Assembly (NCBI GenBank): GCA_963682025.1
Contig: OY821517.1
Coordinates: forward strand, 53,898,662-53,962,661
Reading direction: 5' to 3'
Length of the DNA stretch: 64,000 bases
Source of the DNA: Cordilura impudica
Lineage: Eukaryota > Arthropoda > Insecta > Diptera > Scathophagidae
The notes below the pieces were generated by a model. That model did no database searches and had not been told where the DNA came from. It worked only from the letters and a program-made list of their open reading frames with translations. Positions 33,851-45,556 of this stretch are shown here, one piece after another. The position numbers and the translations under genes are program-made. The first letter of the stretch is position 1. Every line of letters begins with the position of its first letter.

Positions 33851-34393
33851 AGACAGATAGATTGAGTTTAAAGAAAGAGTTTAAAAATAATGTTGAATCA
33901 GCAAATCCCACAGAAACAACCTCTGGACTCTCTTTGACAGCACAAACACAATTTAATTTCGTAAAAGACTTCTACATGTGAGCGGATATAAGCGTCCAGT
34001 CTACAGGCCGAAAGGATATTATCATCGTTGATGGAGAAATTATTGCCTATTTGCAGTGCATTATTTATATATGGAAAAAGATCAAAATATTTTAAGTTAA
34101 ATTAAACTCATCATAAATTTGCGTACATTACTATTTGCAAATTCGGGTTAGCTCATTTAAAAGCAAGAAAATCTGCTTAAAAATTTCGTACGCAAAACTG
34201 AAAGTGGCCCTGGCAAACGTTGCACCCAAGAATGGAAAAATGCTTTATAAGTGGTTTTTAAAACAAGGAGATTTTGCGGTCAAAGCCATTCAATTGGATT
34301 AAAAAATTCATCAATCCAACTCAAGTTTAAATGTTAAGCCACGGAGTTCACTCTCCATGCAGTAAGCTACAAAAAAGCAACTTAATATCTTCA

Positions 34394-35280
34394 ATACTAC
34401 CCTAACCACTATTGGTTTTTACAGTTGTAGTTTTATCCTATTTTTGTTTTTTAAATATTTTTATTATGGGCTACGACAGTGGGATTCAGTCATTTTTAGT
34501 GATTAATCATCATTTCAAGTATGCGTTGGTGATTCTCCACTGAACGTTATACGAAATAAAAATGAAGCATTTCATAAGGACATTTTACGGAGGCAAGAAA
34601 TATTTCCTGCAAGCTTTATGGTATGGGGTTGCATGTCATCGCAAGGAGTGGGAAATTTACATTTCGTTGATGGCACAGTTAAGGCTGTTAATTACATAGA
34701 AATTTTGAATAACAATTTGCTTATATCAGTCCCACACTTGTGTAGAAGGAATGAATACATTTTCCAACAAGATTGTGCACCACCACATACAGCCAAAAAA
34801 CGAAGGCATGGTTAAATGAAAAAGATATTCCCCTCCTTGATTGGCCGGCTAGCAGCCCGGATTTCAAACCCATTGAGTCGTTGTGGGGAATAATGAAAAA
34901 GAAATTAAAAAACGACCCCTAAAGGACTGTCAATGGGTTAAAATGAAAATACAGGAGATCTGGGACTCCATTTCCCCGACGGATTGCCAGAAATTAATAA
35001 AAATGCCATGCCCGATAGATTAAAAGAAGCGATAAAAGCTAAGGGCGATGTCACAAAATATCAAAACTGCAATTAAAATGCAAAATTACTAAATTAATAA
35101 ATTGTTGTTTTTATATTTGATACATAATAAGAAAATATTTTTCTAAATAAGCTTTCCCATGAATGCATAAAAACCATACAAATACATTATTCGTTATTAA
35201 ATAAAAATATTTAAGAAAACAAAACTATGATAAAAGTACAACTGTACGAAACATTAGTGGTTATGGTAACTGCAGGGGCT
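34394..35280 (+). mobile_element. Tc1-like element, decayed
   Basis: The left end has 'actaccctaaccactattgg' and 'acagttgtagttttatcct' (34400-34445). The right end has 'tatgataaaagtacaactgt' and 'cattagtggttatggta' (35225-35270), which is the inverse. Another outward-facing end of the same family, 'attggttagggtagtattt', lies at 37475-37495, so the copies may be nested. The transposase remnant is within. Confidence 0.65.
34500..35075 (+). pseudogene. Tc1-like transposase remnant
   Basis: 'VCVGDSPLNVIRNKNEAFH', 'SFMVWGCMSSQGVGNLHFVD', 'YIEILNNNLLISVPHL' and 'YIFQQDCAPPHTAK' (second catalytic Asp) are in frame at 34620-34800. The third-residue region ('LDWPASSPDFKPIESLWGI' type, final Glu present) follows after a frameshift at about 34795. 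The N-terminal DNA-binding part is only hinted at in 34130-34300. Inactive. Confidence 0.8.
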
Positions 35281-35289
35281 CTGCTAATG

Positions 35290-36722
35290 TAAAAATATTT
35301 ATTATTATTTATTATTTCAACCGGTTAATTTTTAATTTTTTGTTTTTGTTTTTTATTTTCATTTTTCATTTTTTATTTTTAATTTTTTATTTCTTTTTTT
35401 ATTTTTATTTTTAATTTTTTATTTCTCATTTTTCATTTTTTATTTTTCATTTTTTATTTTTTATATTTCATTTTTAATTTTTTATTTTTCATTTTTGTTT
35501 TCTTATTTTTAATTTTTAAATTTTTATTTCTATTTTTTTAATTTTTCATTTTTATTTTTTCATGTTTTATTTTTCATTTTTTATTTCTCATTTTCCATTT
35601 TTTTATTTTTCATTTTCTATTTTTAATTTTTCATGTTTTATTTTTAATTTTTTATTTCTCATTTCTCATTTTTCATTTTTTTATTTTTAATTTTCATTTT
35701 TCATTTTTTATTTTTCGTTTTTTATTTTTAATTTTTCATTTTTTATATTTTATTTTTTTTTTATATTTCATTTTTATTTTTTTTTTAATTTTTCATTTTT
35801 TATTTTTAATTTTTCATGTTTTATTTTTAATTTTTTATTTCTCATCCTATTTTTTCATTTTTCATTTTTTAATTTTCATTTTTCGTTTTTTATTTTTCAT
35901 TTTTTATTTTTCATTTTTCATTTTTTATTTTTTATATTTCAGTTTTATTTTTTTTTCATTTTTCATTTTTCAATTTTCATTTTTTATTTTTTATTTTTTA
36001 TTTTTCATTTTTATTTTTAATTTTTTATTTCTCATTTTTCATTTTTCATTCTTTATTTTTCACTTTTCATTTCTTATTTTGAATTATTTATTTTTTTGTT
36101 TTTTATATTTAATTTTTAATTTTTTATTTTTCATTTCTTAATTTTAATTTTTCATTTTTTATTTATAATTTTTTGATTTTTCATTTTTTGTTTTTCATTT
36201 TTCGTTTTTCATTTTTTATTTTTCATTTTCATTTTTATTTTTTCATTTTTATTTTTATTTTTTTATTTCTCATTTTTCATTTTTCATTCTTTATTTTACA
36301 TTTTTCATTTTTATTTTTTTGTTTTTTATATTTCATTTTTAATTTTTCATTTCTTATTTCTAATTTTTCAATTTTTATTTATATTTTTTTAATTTTTAAT
36401 TTTTCGGTTTTCATTTTTCGTTTTTCATTTTTTATTTTTCATTTTCATTTTTATTTTTTCATGTTTTATTTTTCATTTTTTATTTCTCATTTTCCATTTT
36501 TTTATTTTTGATTTTTCATGTTTTATTTTTAATCTTTCATTTCTCATTTTTCATTTTTTTATTTTTCATTTTTTATTTTTCATTTTTCATTTTTCGTTTT
36601 TCGTTTTTTATTTTTCATTTTTCATGTTTTATTTTTCATTTTTTATTTTTCATTTTTCATTTTCATTTTTTATTTTCTATATTTCATTTTTTATATTTTT
36701 TTCATTTTCATTTTTCATTTTA
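35290..36722. repeat. Degenerate AT-rich array of TTTTTCATTTTTTATTTTTAA-like words
   Basis: About 1.4 kb of pyrimidine-biased simple sequence built from variants of 'tttttcat', 'tttttaa' and 'ttttttat'. It resembles the complement of the heptamer satellite at 2466-4160 but is much more degenerate. Long frames through it (Phe/Ile/His-rich) are artefacts of composition. Confidence 0.9.
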
Positions 36723-38990
36723 AAACAGGGTATTACATATCATAATTTTTTCACCAATACAATCATGTCACGCCGATTTTGTCTTAAGACTCACATGTTA
36801 CGCTGTTCTTGTGATTGTATTGTGGAATAGAAATTTACCCCCCTACGCGCATAGATGCTTACACATAAAAAAAAAATTTCTCACCTACATATATTGCTTA
36901 CGATGATCAAAATTAAATGTATATTACCATAATGGTTAATTACAACCTTTATTTGAATTCATCAATTTTAAGGGTTAATTAAGACCTTTTAGTCATTTCT
37001 CTTATAACAGTTACGTCCCTGATTAAAACAATTTAAAAAATATTCAATTATATATCCACTTTAGTAAGCGATGCATACACATGTTTGTTTGGTGTATTTT
37101 TTTTTAACATGTGAACACTTTATCGATGAGAGAAAGAGAATATCAAGATGGTTATCCTCCAACTCTCTTTTAACAAGTAAATTTATGCTGATTGCATTTA
37201 ATAATTGCTTACTAAAAAAAGCACGAAAATACCAATTTTTTTTTGTTTATTATCTTATTAATTAAAACATCATTGTAAAAAATTATCCATTTTAATGTGA
37301 AATCTAGTCTTTTTTGTCTCTTAGTGTTGACAAACTTGGTTATAGTATTGTGTTTAAAAGGCGGGTAGAGGTAGTCGAAGATTCGGCACAGCTGAATTTA
37401 ACACTCTTTCTTGTTTCATATCCAATGTAATAGAAAATCGAAAATATGATAAAAGTTCAACTGCACGAACTAATATTGGTTAGGGTAGTATTTAAAATGT
37501 AAATTTTACACATATATATTAATTAAAAAGTTTTTGTTTGTAATAGTTAACACTGAAATATTGGGTGCAGCTATGGCGAAAATTTAGTTCCACGACAGCT
37601 CTGGTTTTTTATTAGTTGCGAATACCAAGCGGGCACTGTCCTTTCAAAAATCATTTTTCCCCTATGAATAGATCTGATTTTATGTTGTGTTTGTGTTTCT
37701 ATATCTGAAGTATTTTGAACTTAACAAAGTTTTTTGCTTCTTCTGAAAACCTATGAAAAGTGATGTTACGTTGTTTGGCATTTTAGGTGACGAAATGTGT
37801 GTCTGTGTATGTGTGTGTGTTTTCTATTTTGAACCATTGGTCGATTGCCAAATACACTTAACAATGTGTTCATCACGATAACCTTTAGCATTCATTGAAT
37901 TGTGCATCTTTTTGTGGACACTTACAAGTAACAATTCTCAATTTTGGCTTACTCGTAACATTGAAAGTCTGTCGATATTAGAAATTTCAAAATTGTTTAA
38001 CCACTACTTAAATCTATTCTGTGATTAATTTATATACAAATGAATTCACTCATACTCCATTCATGGGATACTGATTGTGAACTGTAATTAAATTTTTCTA
38101 TTGTGTGTTTAGGTCTTAAGAGATTTAAACATATCAAGGAAAATTACTAAACCTCAAAATCCTTGAGATTATATTGCCACTGAATAATCATAGAAACATT
38201 TTGTAAGCAAACAGTGTAGAAAATATAGGACTTTTTAGTTTATCCAATTTAAACTAGGCAATTTTCGCTTGTGTTCATACAAGACAATTCTCTTTGGAAG
38301 TTTCTGTTTTCATCAAAACTTTTTCTTTCAAGTTGAGTGCACTAAAAAAAATTGCCAGTACGAGTAAAGCTATATAATCCCTCTTTCCACTCTTTCCTAT
38401 AAACTCAACCACAGGTAAGATTGTCTTGATTAAATTGGCACTCACATGTTGAATGTTTTTCATTTATTGTAAACTCAAAGGTCATTTTATCTAAAAATCT
38501 ATCTTGTAGTCAATTGCACCAATTGTTCTCTGAACAAATATTTCCAATATAACTTTTTGATAGATATTTTAATAAATAATTTGTCGAATAAATAAACCAA
38601 AATTAAACCTAAAAATTTCGATAATTCTTTTGAAAAAAAATGTTGAAAAATGTTTTTCATTAATATTTATTTGTTGAGTATATACAAATGATTTAAAATT
38701 AAAAGAAGAAACCAAAAAAATCAAACAGGGTGGAGCTAAAATAGATGTAAAAATACTATATGAAAAATTTTAGACCGATTGGAGTTCATCGTCAGGTACT
38801 GACAAAAAAATATATATTTTAAGAATTGTCAAAATTTCAAATATTATGGCCCACTTATTTTAAATAAATAGTTCCGTAAAACGGATTTTTTTTTATGTAA
38901 ATAGTAGTAAATATCAATCAAGTACCTCCAAGCGTTTTTAATCCGCGACCGCAGTGTAATTTGCAAAAAAAAAAAAAAAATTACAAAATA
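36723..38990. other. No gene seen
   Basis: Intron 2 sequence. A Tc1-family end lies at about 37440-37495 and a (GT)n run near 37798-37824. 37500-38990 shows no repeats, frames or motifs I can support. Confidence 0.5.
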
Positions 38991-38999
38991 AAAGGTGTC

Positions 39000-41880
39000 C
39001 CAAAAAACCCGCAAGATTTGTTGTCAACTGGGTTTTTTTCACAAGTAATGAAAGAGAGAAAAAATCTTAAGATTCTGACGATTGTTTTTCTATAAAAAAA
39101 TTTTCAGATTCAGATAATTTTTTTTTTTTAAGAAAAATCTTCACATGATTTGTTTCCTATAAAAAATTCTAGAAATTTCGATAATTCTTTTCCTATACAA
39201 AAGATTTTAGATTCTTACAATCTTTTTACTATAAAATAATTTTTAGATTCAGAAAATTTTTTTTCTATAAAAACATAGTATATTTGTGATTTTTTTTTTC
39301 TAAGGAAAAATCTTAGATTTAGACAATTTCCAACGAGAGAAAAATTTTCAGATCCAGATAATTTTTTTTTTTTCTTAAGAAAAATCTTCACATCACATCA
39401 TATTTTTAATTTTATTCCCTGCAGAAAAATCTTCAGATTTCACGAATTTTTAGAATAGAAAAATTTTCAAATTTTAATATATTTCCTATACAAGAATCAT
39501 TAGATTCTTGTGGTTTTTTCCTAGAGAAAATTTTTGAGATACTGACGATTTTTTCCAAAAGATTTTTTTCCTATAAAATAATTTTCATATTTAAAATTTT
39601 TTTGCTGTAGAAAAATCTTAAAATTTTTAAAATTTTAAAATTTAAAATAAAAGTAAAATCTTCAGATTCTGTCAATTTCTTCCATTACAATTCTGAAACA
39701 AAAGAAAGATTTTCAGATTCTGAAGATTTTTTTCCTTTAGAAAAATCTTTTTCTCTGCAGGAAAATCTTCATATTTTATTATATTTTCTACAGAAGAATC
39801 TTTAGATTTTTGTAGTTTTTCCCTAGAGAAAATTTTTGAGATTCTGACGATTTTTTCCAAAAGATTTTTTCCTATAAAATAATTTTCATATTTAAATTTT
39901 TTTTCTATAGAAAAATCATAAAATTTTTAAAATTTATCCTTGTAGTAAAATCTTCAAGTTCTGTCTTTTTTTTTCCATTACAAGTCCTAAACAAAAGCAA
40001 AAATTTTCAGATTCAGATGATTTTTTTCTTTAAGAAAAATTTTCATATTTTGACGATTTTTCTCCTTTAGAATAATTATCAGATTTTAAATTTTTTTCTC
40101 TGCAGGAAAATCTTCAGATTTTAATATATTTCCTACAGAAGAATCTTTAGATTTTTGCGGTTTTTCCCTAGAGAAATTTTTTGAGATTCAGACGATTTTT
40201 TTCTTATTGAATAATTTTCATATTTAAAATATTTTTTCTATAGAAAAATCTTAAAATTTTTAAAATTTATTCTTGTAGTAAAATCTTCAGATTCAGTAAA
40301 TTTTTTCCATTACAAGTCTGAAACAAAAGAAAAATTTTCAGATTCAGATGATTTTTTTCCTTAAGAAAGATATTCATATTGTGACGATTTTTTTCCTTTA
40401 GAATAATTATCAGATTTTTAATTTTATTCCCTGCAGGAAAATCTTCAGATTTTAATATATTTCCAATAGAAGAATATTTAAATTTTTGTGGTTTTTTCTA
40501 GAGAAAATTTTTGAGTTTCTGACAATTTTTTCCAAAAGATTTTTTTTTTTATAAAATATTTTTCATATTTAAAAATTTTTTTCTATAGAAAAATCTTAAA
40601 ATTTTTAAAATTTATCATTGTAGTAAAATCTTCAGATTCTGTCAATTTTTTCCATTACAAGTCTGGAAACAAAAGAAAAATTTTCAGATTCAAATATATT
40701 GTTTCTTAAGAAAAATCTTCACTTTGTGACTATTTTTTTTCCTTTGGAATAATTATCATATTTTTAATTTTATTCCCTGCAGGAAAATCTTCAAATGCCA
40801 AAAATTTTTTCAATAGAAAAATTTTCAGATTTTACTATATTTCCTATAGAAGAATCTTTAGGTTTTTGCGGTTTTTCCCTGGAGAAAATTTTTGAGTTTC
40901 TGACAATTTTTTCCAAAAGATTTTTTTTTTTATAAAATATTTTTCATATTTAAAAATTTTTTTCTATAGAAAAATCTTAAAATTTTTAAAATTTATCCTT
41001 GTAGTAAAATCTTCAAATTCTGTCAATTTTTTCCATTACAAGTTTGAAACAAAAGTAAAAATTTTCAGATTCAGATGATTATTTTCCATAAGAAAAATCT
41101 GCGTATTGTGACGATTTTCTTCCTATAGAATAATTTTGTGAACTTTTTCCTATAGAAAAATGTTTTTTCAATGGAAAAATCTGAAGACTTTGATAATTAT
41201 TTCCTATCAAAAAATATTCAAATTTAGAGTTTCGAGTTTTTGACGATTTTTTCCAAAAGAAAAATTTTTTCTTAAAAAAATCTTGAGATTCCGACAATTT
41301 TTTCCAAAGGAAAAAATTTTGGATTTTGATAATTTTTTTTTCTTAAGAAAAATTCTAACTATTTTCTTCTTATAAAATATTTTCAGATTTTGAATATTTC
41401 TCCTAAAATAAAATATTAAATTTTTAATGAATTTTACCGATAAAAAACCCTAAGACTTACACATTTTTCTTAGAGAAAAAAGAAAAATTTCAAACACAGA
41501 TATTTTTTTTTCATTAAGAAAAATCTTTATATTTCAGGTTTTTAATTTTTTTTTTTCGTATAGAAAAATCTTCAGATTCTAAAAATTGTTTTCAATGACA
41601 AAAATGTGTAGATTCTGAATGGTTTCCTATAGAAAAATCTTCAGATTCTGACGATATTTTACAAAAGAAAAATATTAAGATTTTTCTCTAGAGGAAATTC
41701 TTGAAATTCTGACAATTTTTCAAAAAAAAAAAATTCAGATTTTGATTATTTTTTCCTCAAAAAAGTCTTCAGATTCTGACGATTTTTTTCTTAAGATTTA
41801 GAATTTTTCCGAAAGAAAAAGCTTCAGAAATTTCAACAGAAAAATCTGCAGATTCTGACCAAAAAATCTATGTGGCCATC
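39000..41880. repeat. Diverged satellite with about 340-bp higher-order repeat
   Basis: Built of short variants of 'GAAAAATCTTCAGATTCTGA' alternating with 'CAATTTTTTCC'. In the centre, a CTGCAG-containing block recurs at 39419, 39755, 40100, 40431 and 40777 (spacings 336, 345, 331, 346) and the order of sub-blocks between repeats is preserved ('cctagagaaaatttttgag', 'ccattacaagtctgaaac', 'ttagaataattatcag'). Outside 39400-41100 only the short monomer is visible. No coding. Confidence 0.85.
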
Positions 41881-42354
41881 TTTTATTTTTCTTTTTGAAA
41901 GTGGAAATTTCGATTTGCAGAACAAAATTAAATTTTGATTTCCATTATTGATCAGAAATGTACATAAAATATGGCCAATAGATTCAGACAACTTTTTTCT
42001 TTAAATTTTTTCCCTTTTAATTATTTAGCATTAGAACATTTTCCTTTGCCAATATAATTATCTATTCTTGTTTGTCAGAAACAATGTTTTGCTTATTTTT
42101 ATGAATAAGAAAGAAATTTGTGTTTTTTGGACGGTCATAAATCCGTAATCTAAATACAACTGCACTTCGTGAAAGATTTTCGTGAAAGATTTTTTTTTAC
42201 ATACATTTACAGTGATATTTGAAAAAATTGCATCACCATTCGACCATACTTCTTCAAAAAATATACTGGTTAGGCAGTGACTGTTAATGGTGGTCTATAT
42301 CGCGACATGATAATATATTTCTCTCTGCCTAAGTTGGATGATATTGATGTGGAC
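41881..42354. other. Intron 2 sequence next to an assembly gap; nothing recognised
   Basis: AT-rich sequence with no repeat or frame I can support, ending at the gap. Confidence 0.5.
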
Positions 42355-42554
42355 NNNNNNNNNNNNNNNNNNNNNNNNNNNNNNNNNNNNNNNNNNNNNN
42401 NNNNNNNNNNNNNNNNNNNNNNNNNNNNNNNNNNNNNNNNNNNNNNNNNNNNNNNNNNNNNNNNNNNNNNNNNNNNNNNNNNNNNNNNNNNNNNNNNNNN
42501 NNNNNNNNNNNNNNNNNNNNNNNNNNNNNNNNNNNNNNNNNNNNNNNNNNNNNN
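42355..42554. other. Assembly gap (200 N)
   Basis: Exactly 200 unknown bases, a conventional scaffold gap size, 126 bases from exon 2 of the receptor gene. True length is unknown. Confidence 0.98.
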
Positions 42555-42679
42555 CTCTTTCTTTTGTTATACAATTTTCGTACGTATTTTCATAAAGGAA
42601 GTGGTAAAGAGACGTTTGTTGTACAAGGTAGAAATGAAAAGTATTTTTTAAGCCAAATATTAAAAGTAAACAAACTCAC

Positions 42680-42761
42680 CTGAGATTTTGAACGCATGGT
42701 TGGCTGATATTTCCGTCGAATTTTTCGTGGACAACATACACACAGTATCCGCACAAATGCT
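42680..42761 (-). CDS. Dop1R2: Dopamine receptor Dop1R2, exon 2 (helix 8 and membrane-proximal tail)
   Basis: An 82-base exon between an acceptor (…ctaattgcag) and a strong donor (gtgagt). It completes the Arg split across exon 1 (AG|A) and adds 27 residues, AFVRILCVCCPRKIRR followed by KYQPTMRSKSQ. This is the amphipathic helix 8 after the seventh membrane segment, with a CVCC cluster suited to palmitoylation and a basic patch. It is nearly identical to the Drosophila protein as I recall it. The exon ends in phase 0, compatible with the exon at 8533. It lies 14.6 kb from exon 1 and 34 kb from the candidate exon 3. Confidence 0.95.
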
Positions 42762-43167
42762 CTGCAATTAGAAGATGGAAACATTACAAAATATTCTAAT
42801 GTAAGTGTGAAATGATGGAAGATAAAATACAAAAAAAGGAAATTTTAAGTTGTCTTCAACTTAATTTATAAGAGCGAATAAAAAATTAAAACGTTTTGTT
42901 TGTGTTTGTTTTTGTCTTAAAAAACATCTGCGTTATCAGTTTATCTCGACCAGTGATGACGAAGCTATGACAATTGAGAAAATTTTGATGAAACCCGAAA
43001 TTAAAAATTTTTATATACTAAATATATATTTTTTAACTTCCAGCCCACAGACATGTGTACCATTCCTCTTTGAGGAGTTTCGTACTAAAGATAAAATAAT
43101 TTAACTCTTAAAATAATTACCTATCTCTGGAAATACAATAAAAAACAGATTCTGAAAATGAGTTATA
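42762..43167. other. Intron 1 of Dop1R2, distal end; no other feature
   Basis: AT-rich intron sequence with nothing recognised. Pyrimidine-rich on the minus strand just before the exon 2 acceptor. Confidence 0.6.
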
Positions 43168-43199
43168 CTACATGGAGTGAAAAATACGTGGCCTAACAA

Positions 43200-44935
43200 T
43201 GAAAAACAAGTTTTTTGCATTTGAAATCAATTTTATCCTTCCAACGATCGCCTAACATCGTGAAAAAATACAATTTGTCAAACTCTTCAAAAAAGGCTTC
43301 CGTCTCTGATAAAACGTCTTTATTTGTGGAAAGTCTCTTTCCCTGGAACGATCTTTTCAAGTTTGGGAACAAATAAAAATGGCTTGGTGCCTGATCTGGT
43401 GTTCTGGGGGGTGGGTAAGTAATTCGTAGTATAAAGACTTCAATTTTTCAAACGCCAAAGCAAATGAATGCGGCGATGCATTGTCATGATGGAACGAGAT
43501 TTTTTTTCTTCTTTAAGTGGGGTCATTATACCCTATACCACTATGTGGTTTGGGTATAATGACTTTGTGCTGCTGTTTGTAACAACCAAAAATATTTGAC
43601 CTAGACCCATCTTTAATTATACCGATCGAATCAGAATCACTTTCTGAGTTGATTTAACAATGTCCGTCCGTCCGTCCGTCCGTCCGTCCGTCCGTCTGTG
43701 TGTCCATGTAAAGCTTGTAATCAAACTGCAGGTCGCAAATATGAATATATTTTGATGAAATTTGGTATATAAGCTTTTATCGGCCATGGGATGAACGCTA
43801 TTGAAATTGGTGAGAATCGGTCCATGTTCAGACCTGGCCCCCATACAATTATGAAATCGACATAAATTGCCATAAGATCCAAATTGTCATATAGATCTTA
43901 CTCAAATTGGGTTTGTATGCGTTCATTACATCCACTAATGAGTAGTCCAAAAATGATCCCTTTGACCCCATATAGAGCTGCTTCCCGATCTTCAGTTAAA
44001 TCTATTAAAAAACAAAAATATTGCACTGATTCTTCTCAAATTTTGTTTGTATATATTTTTGCAAAATACAAGAGACTTTACCAAACATGATCAGGATCGG
44101 TCCATTTTTGGACCTAGTCCCTTTATAGATATAGCATCCGATATGAACTTTTTCATATCTGCAGCCAAAAAAATTAATAAAAATCGCACTCAAATTTGGT
44201 TTATGCTTATTTTCTATATCGAAGTAGTTGGACCGAAAGATAGGGTCTCTAAACCATGGTATAGGGTATCATATAGTCGGTCTAGACCGACTATAACTTT
44301 CTTACTTGTTTTTTCTTAATTTCTTATCCAATCTGTCCAAAAACTCAACATAGTACTTGGCAGTTACTGTTTTTGCTTTCTCCAAGTCATCAGTAAATAT
44401 TATACCACGTGCATCCCAAAAAACAATGGCCGATTGTTGAGTCTTTGGCCGCTTTAGTCGCCTTTCGCACGTTTGAAACCACTCCGTAGACTGTCTATTG
44501 GACTCCGGTGTATAATAATGAATCCACGAATCTCCAAAGTATACTTTGAATTATGAACACGTTTCAGTTTTTGTTGAGCTGTTAAAAATCGCGGCACCCA
44601 TCGAGCAGAAAGCTTTTTCATATCTAAATGATCATGTAATATATGCCGAACTCACTCTATTGATATCTTTATAATGTCAGATATCTCACTCACTGTAATC
44701 TCTCCATCATCCAATACAACCTGATACACTTTTCCTATGTTTTCTACAGTAACTGCCACATTTGGACGACCACGACGATCTTCATTATTTGTGCTCGTAC
44801 GACTACGTTTAAATTCGGAATACCACCTTTCAACCATTGAATATGACGGTGAATATTCTCCATAATGTTTATCAATCCATTCTTTGGCTTGGACAGTATG
44901 TTTTCCCACCAAAAAACAATGTTTAATTGAAACAC
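43200..44935 (-). pseudogene. Mariner transposase (DD34D type), split by an insertion
   Basis: The N-terminal helix-turn-helix is open at 44912-44652 ('MVGKHTVQAKEWIDKHYGEY', 'DRRGRPNVAVTVENIGKV', 'DGEITVSEISDIIKISIE'). The central region up to 44330 carries the WIH.YTPESN first-Asp motif. After the insertion, 43520-43200 holds the second Asp ('HDNASPHS'-like) and the PP.TPDQAPSHFYLF-type final region (43440-43370), ending near 43210. Stops and frameshifts, especially after the insertion, make it inactive. Confidence 0.85.
43528..44317 (+). repeat. GTCCG-family interspersed repeat, fullest copy
   Basis: Begins ATACCCTATACCA and carries the inverse of that word, TGGTATAGGGTAT, at 44257-44269, followed by 'gtcggtctagaccgactata' and 'ctttcttacttg'. 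Near the left it has (GTCC)n, at 43662-43704. It is inserted within mariner coding sequence. There is no protein coding. Other copies: 16087, 17368, 19378, 30640. Confidence 0.85.
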
Positions 44936-45248
44936 GAAACTATTTGCAATCTATTTTTTTCTCAAACTTCAAAAACGGTAACTTTTTTGTAATTAATGAA
45001 ATGTCAGGAAATGTTAATACAACAGACAAAATCGGTTTTTGTCACGCCATCTGTATGTGAGACAACGTACTTTTCACTCCATGTAGTAAAAAAAAAAACA
45101 AAATACTGAGTTGTTTGAAATTGTTACCATTATCGGCTCGATTTGCTATTTTTGTTCGTTAATTGTTAGCAGTAAAGTAGTAAGAATTAATAGATTAGGT
45201 ATACATATATGCAAGCCAATAAGCAGCTAACTCTATCTGGAGCAGAAT

Positions 45249-45553
45249 AATCCCAGGAAAAAAAATTACCAAATAATGGGTTTTAGAAGGAGATGTAACT
45301 GGTTGAAGTTTGCCTGATAAGCTCATTATTTTAACACGGGGATGTCATTGGAGGTAGCTAGTTGCCTAGGAACTAATTATTTTCACTTTCAAAGTAATGC
45401 AGTATGCAAGGAGCTGGCATGATATATAGTAGCTGTATAACACATTATTACTAATGCCCTATTTTCACTTTAGAAGTAATGCAGTGGGCAGGGGTAGGTC
45501 ATTATTGGTAATGCAAAAATCAATGAGCCGCTATTACGAAATTTTTCCTGGGA
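45249..45553. mobile_element. Small TIR element (MITE-like)
   Basis: Left end 'tcccaggaaaaaaaattac' and right end, reversed, 'ttcccaggaaaaatttcgta' are inverted matches about 305 bases apart. The interior repeats 'ttttcacttt.aaagtaatgc' twice. No coding. Target duplication unclear. Confidence 0.6.
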
Positions 45554-45556
45554 ATA

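Larger units (their letters stand above)
43168..45086 (-). mobile_element. Mariner element, interrupted by a GTCCG-family repeat
   Basis: Ends CTACATGGAGTGAAAA on both sides, flanked by TA (43166-43167 and 45087-45088). Removing the 43528-44317 insertion leaves a normal-sized mariner of about 1.1-1.2 kb. It encodes one transposase on the minus strand with frame damage. Confidence 0.92.

Noticed and set aside
36173..36830. Overlapping long frames rich in Phe, Ile and His
   Set aside because: They follow from the pyrimidine-rich simple repeat, occur in several frames at once and have no start context or domain.
42277..42651. Long frame across the N gap
   Set aside because: It is open only because N codons contain no stops.
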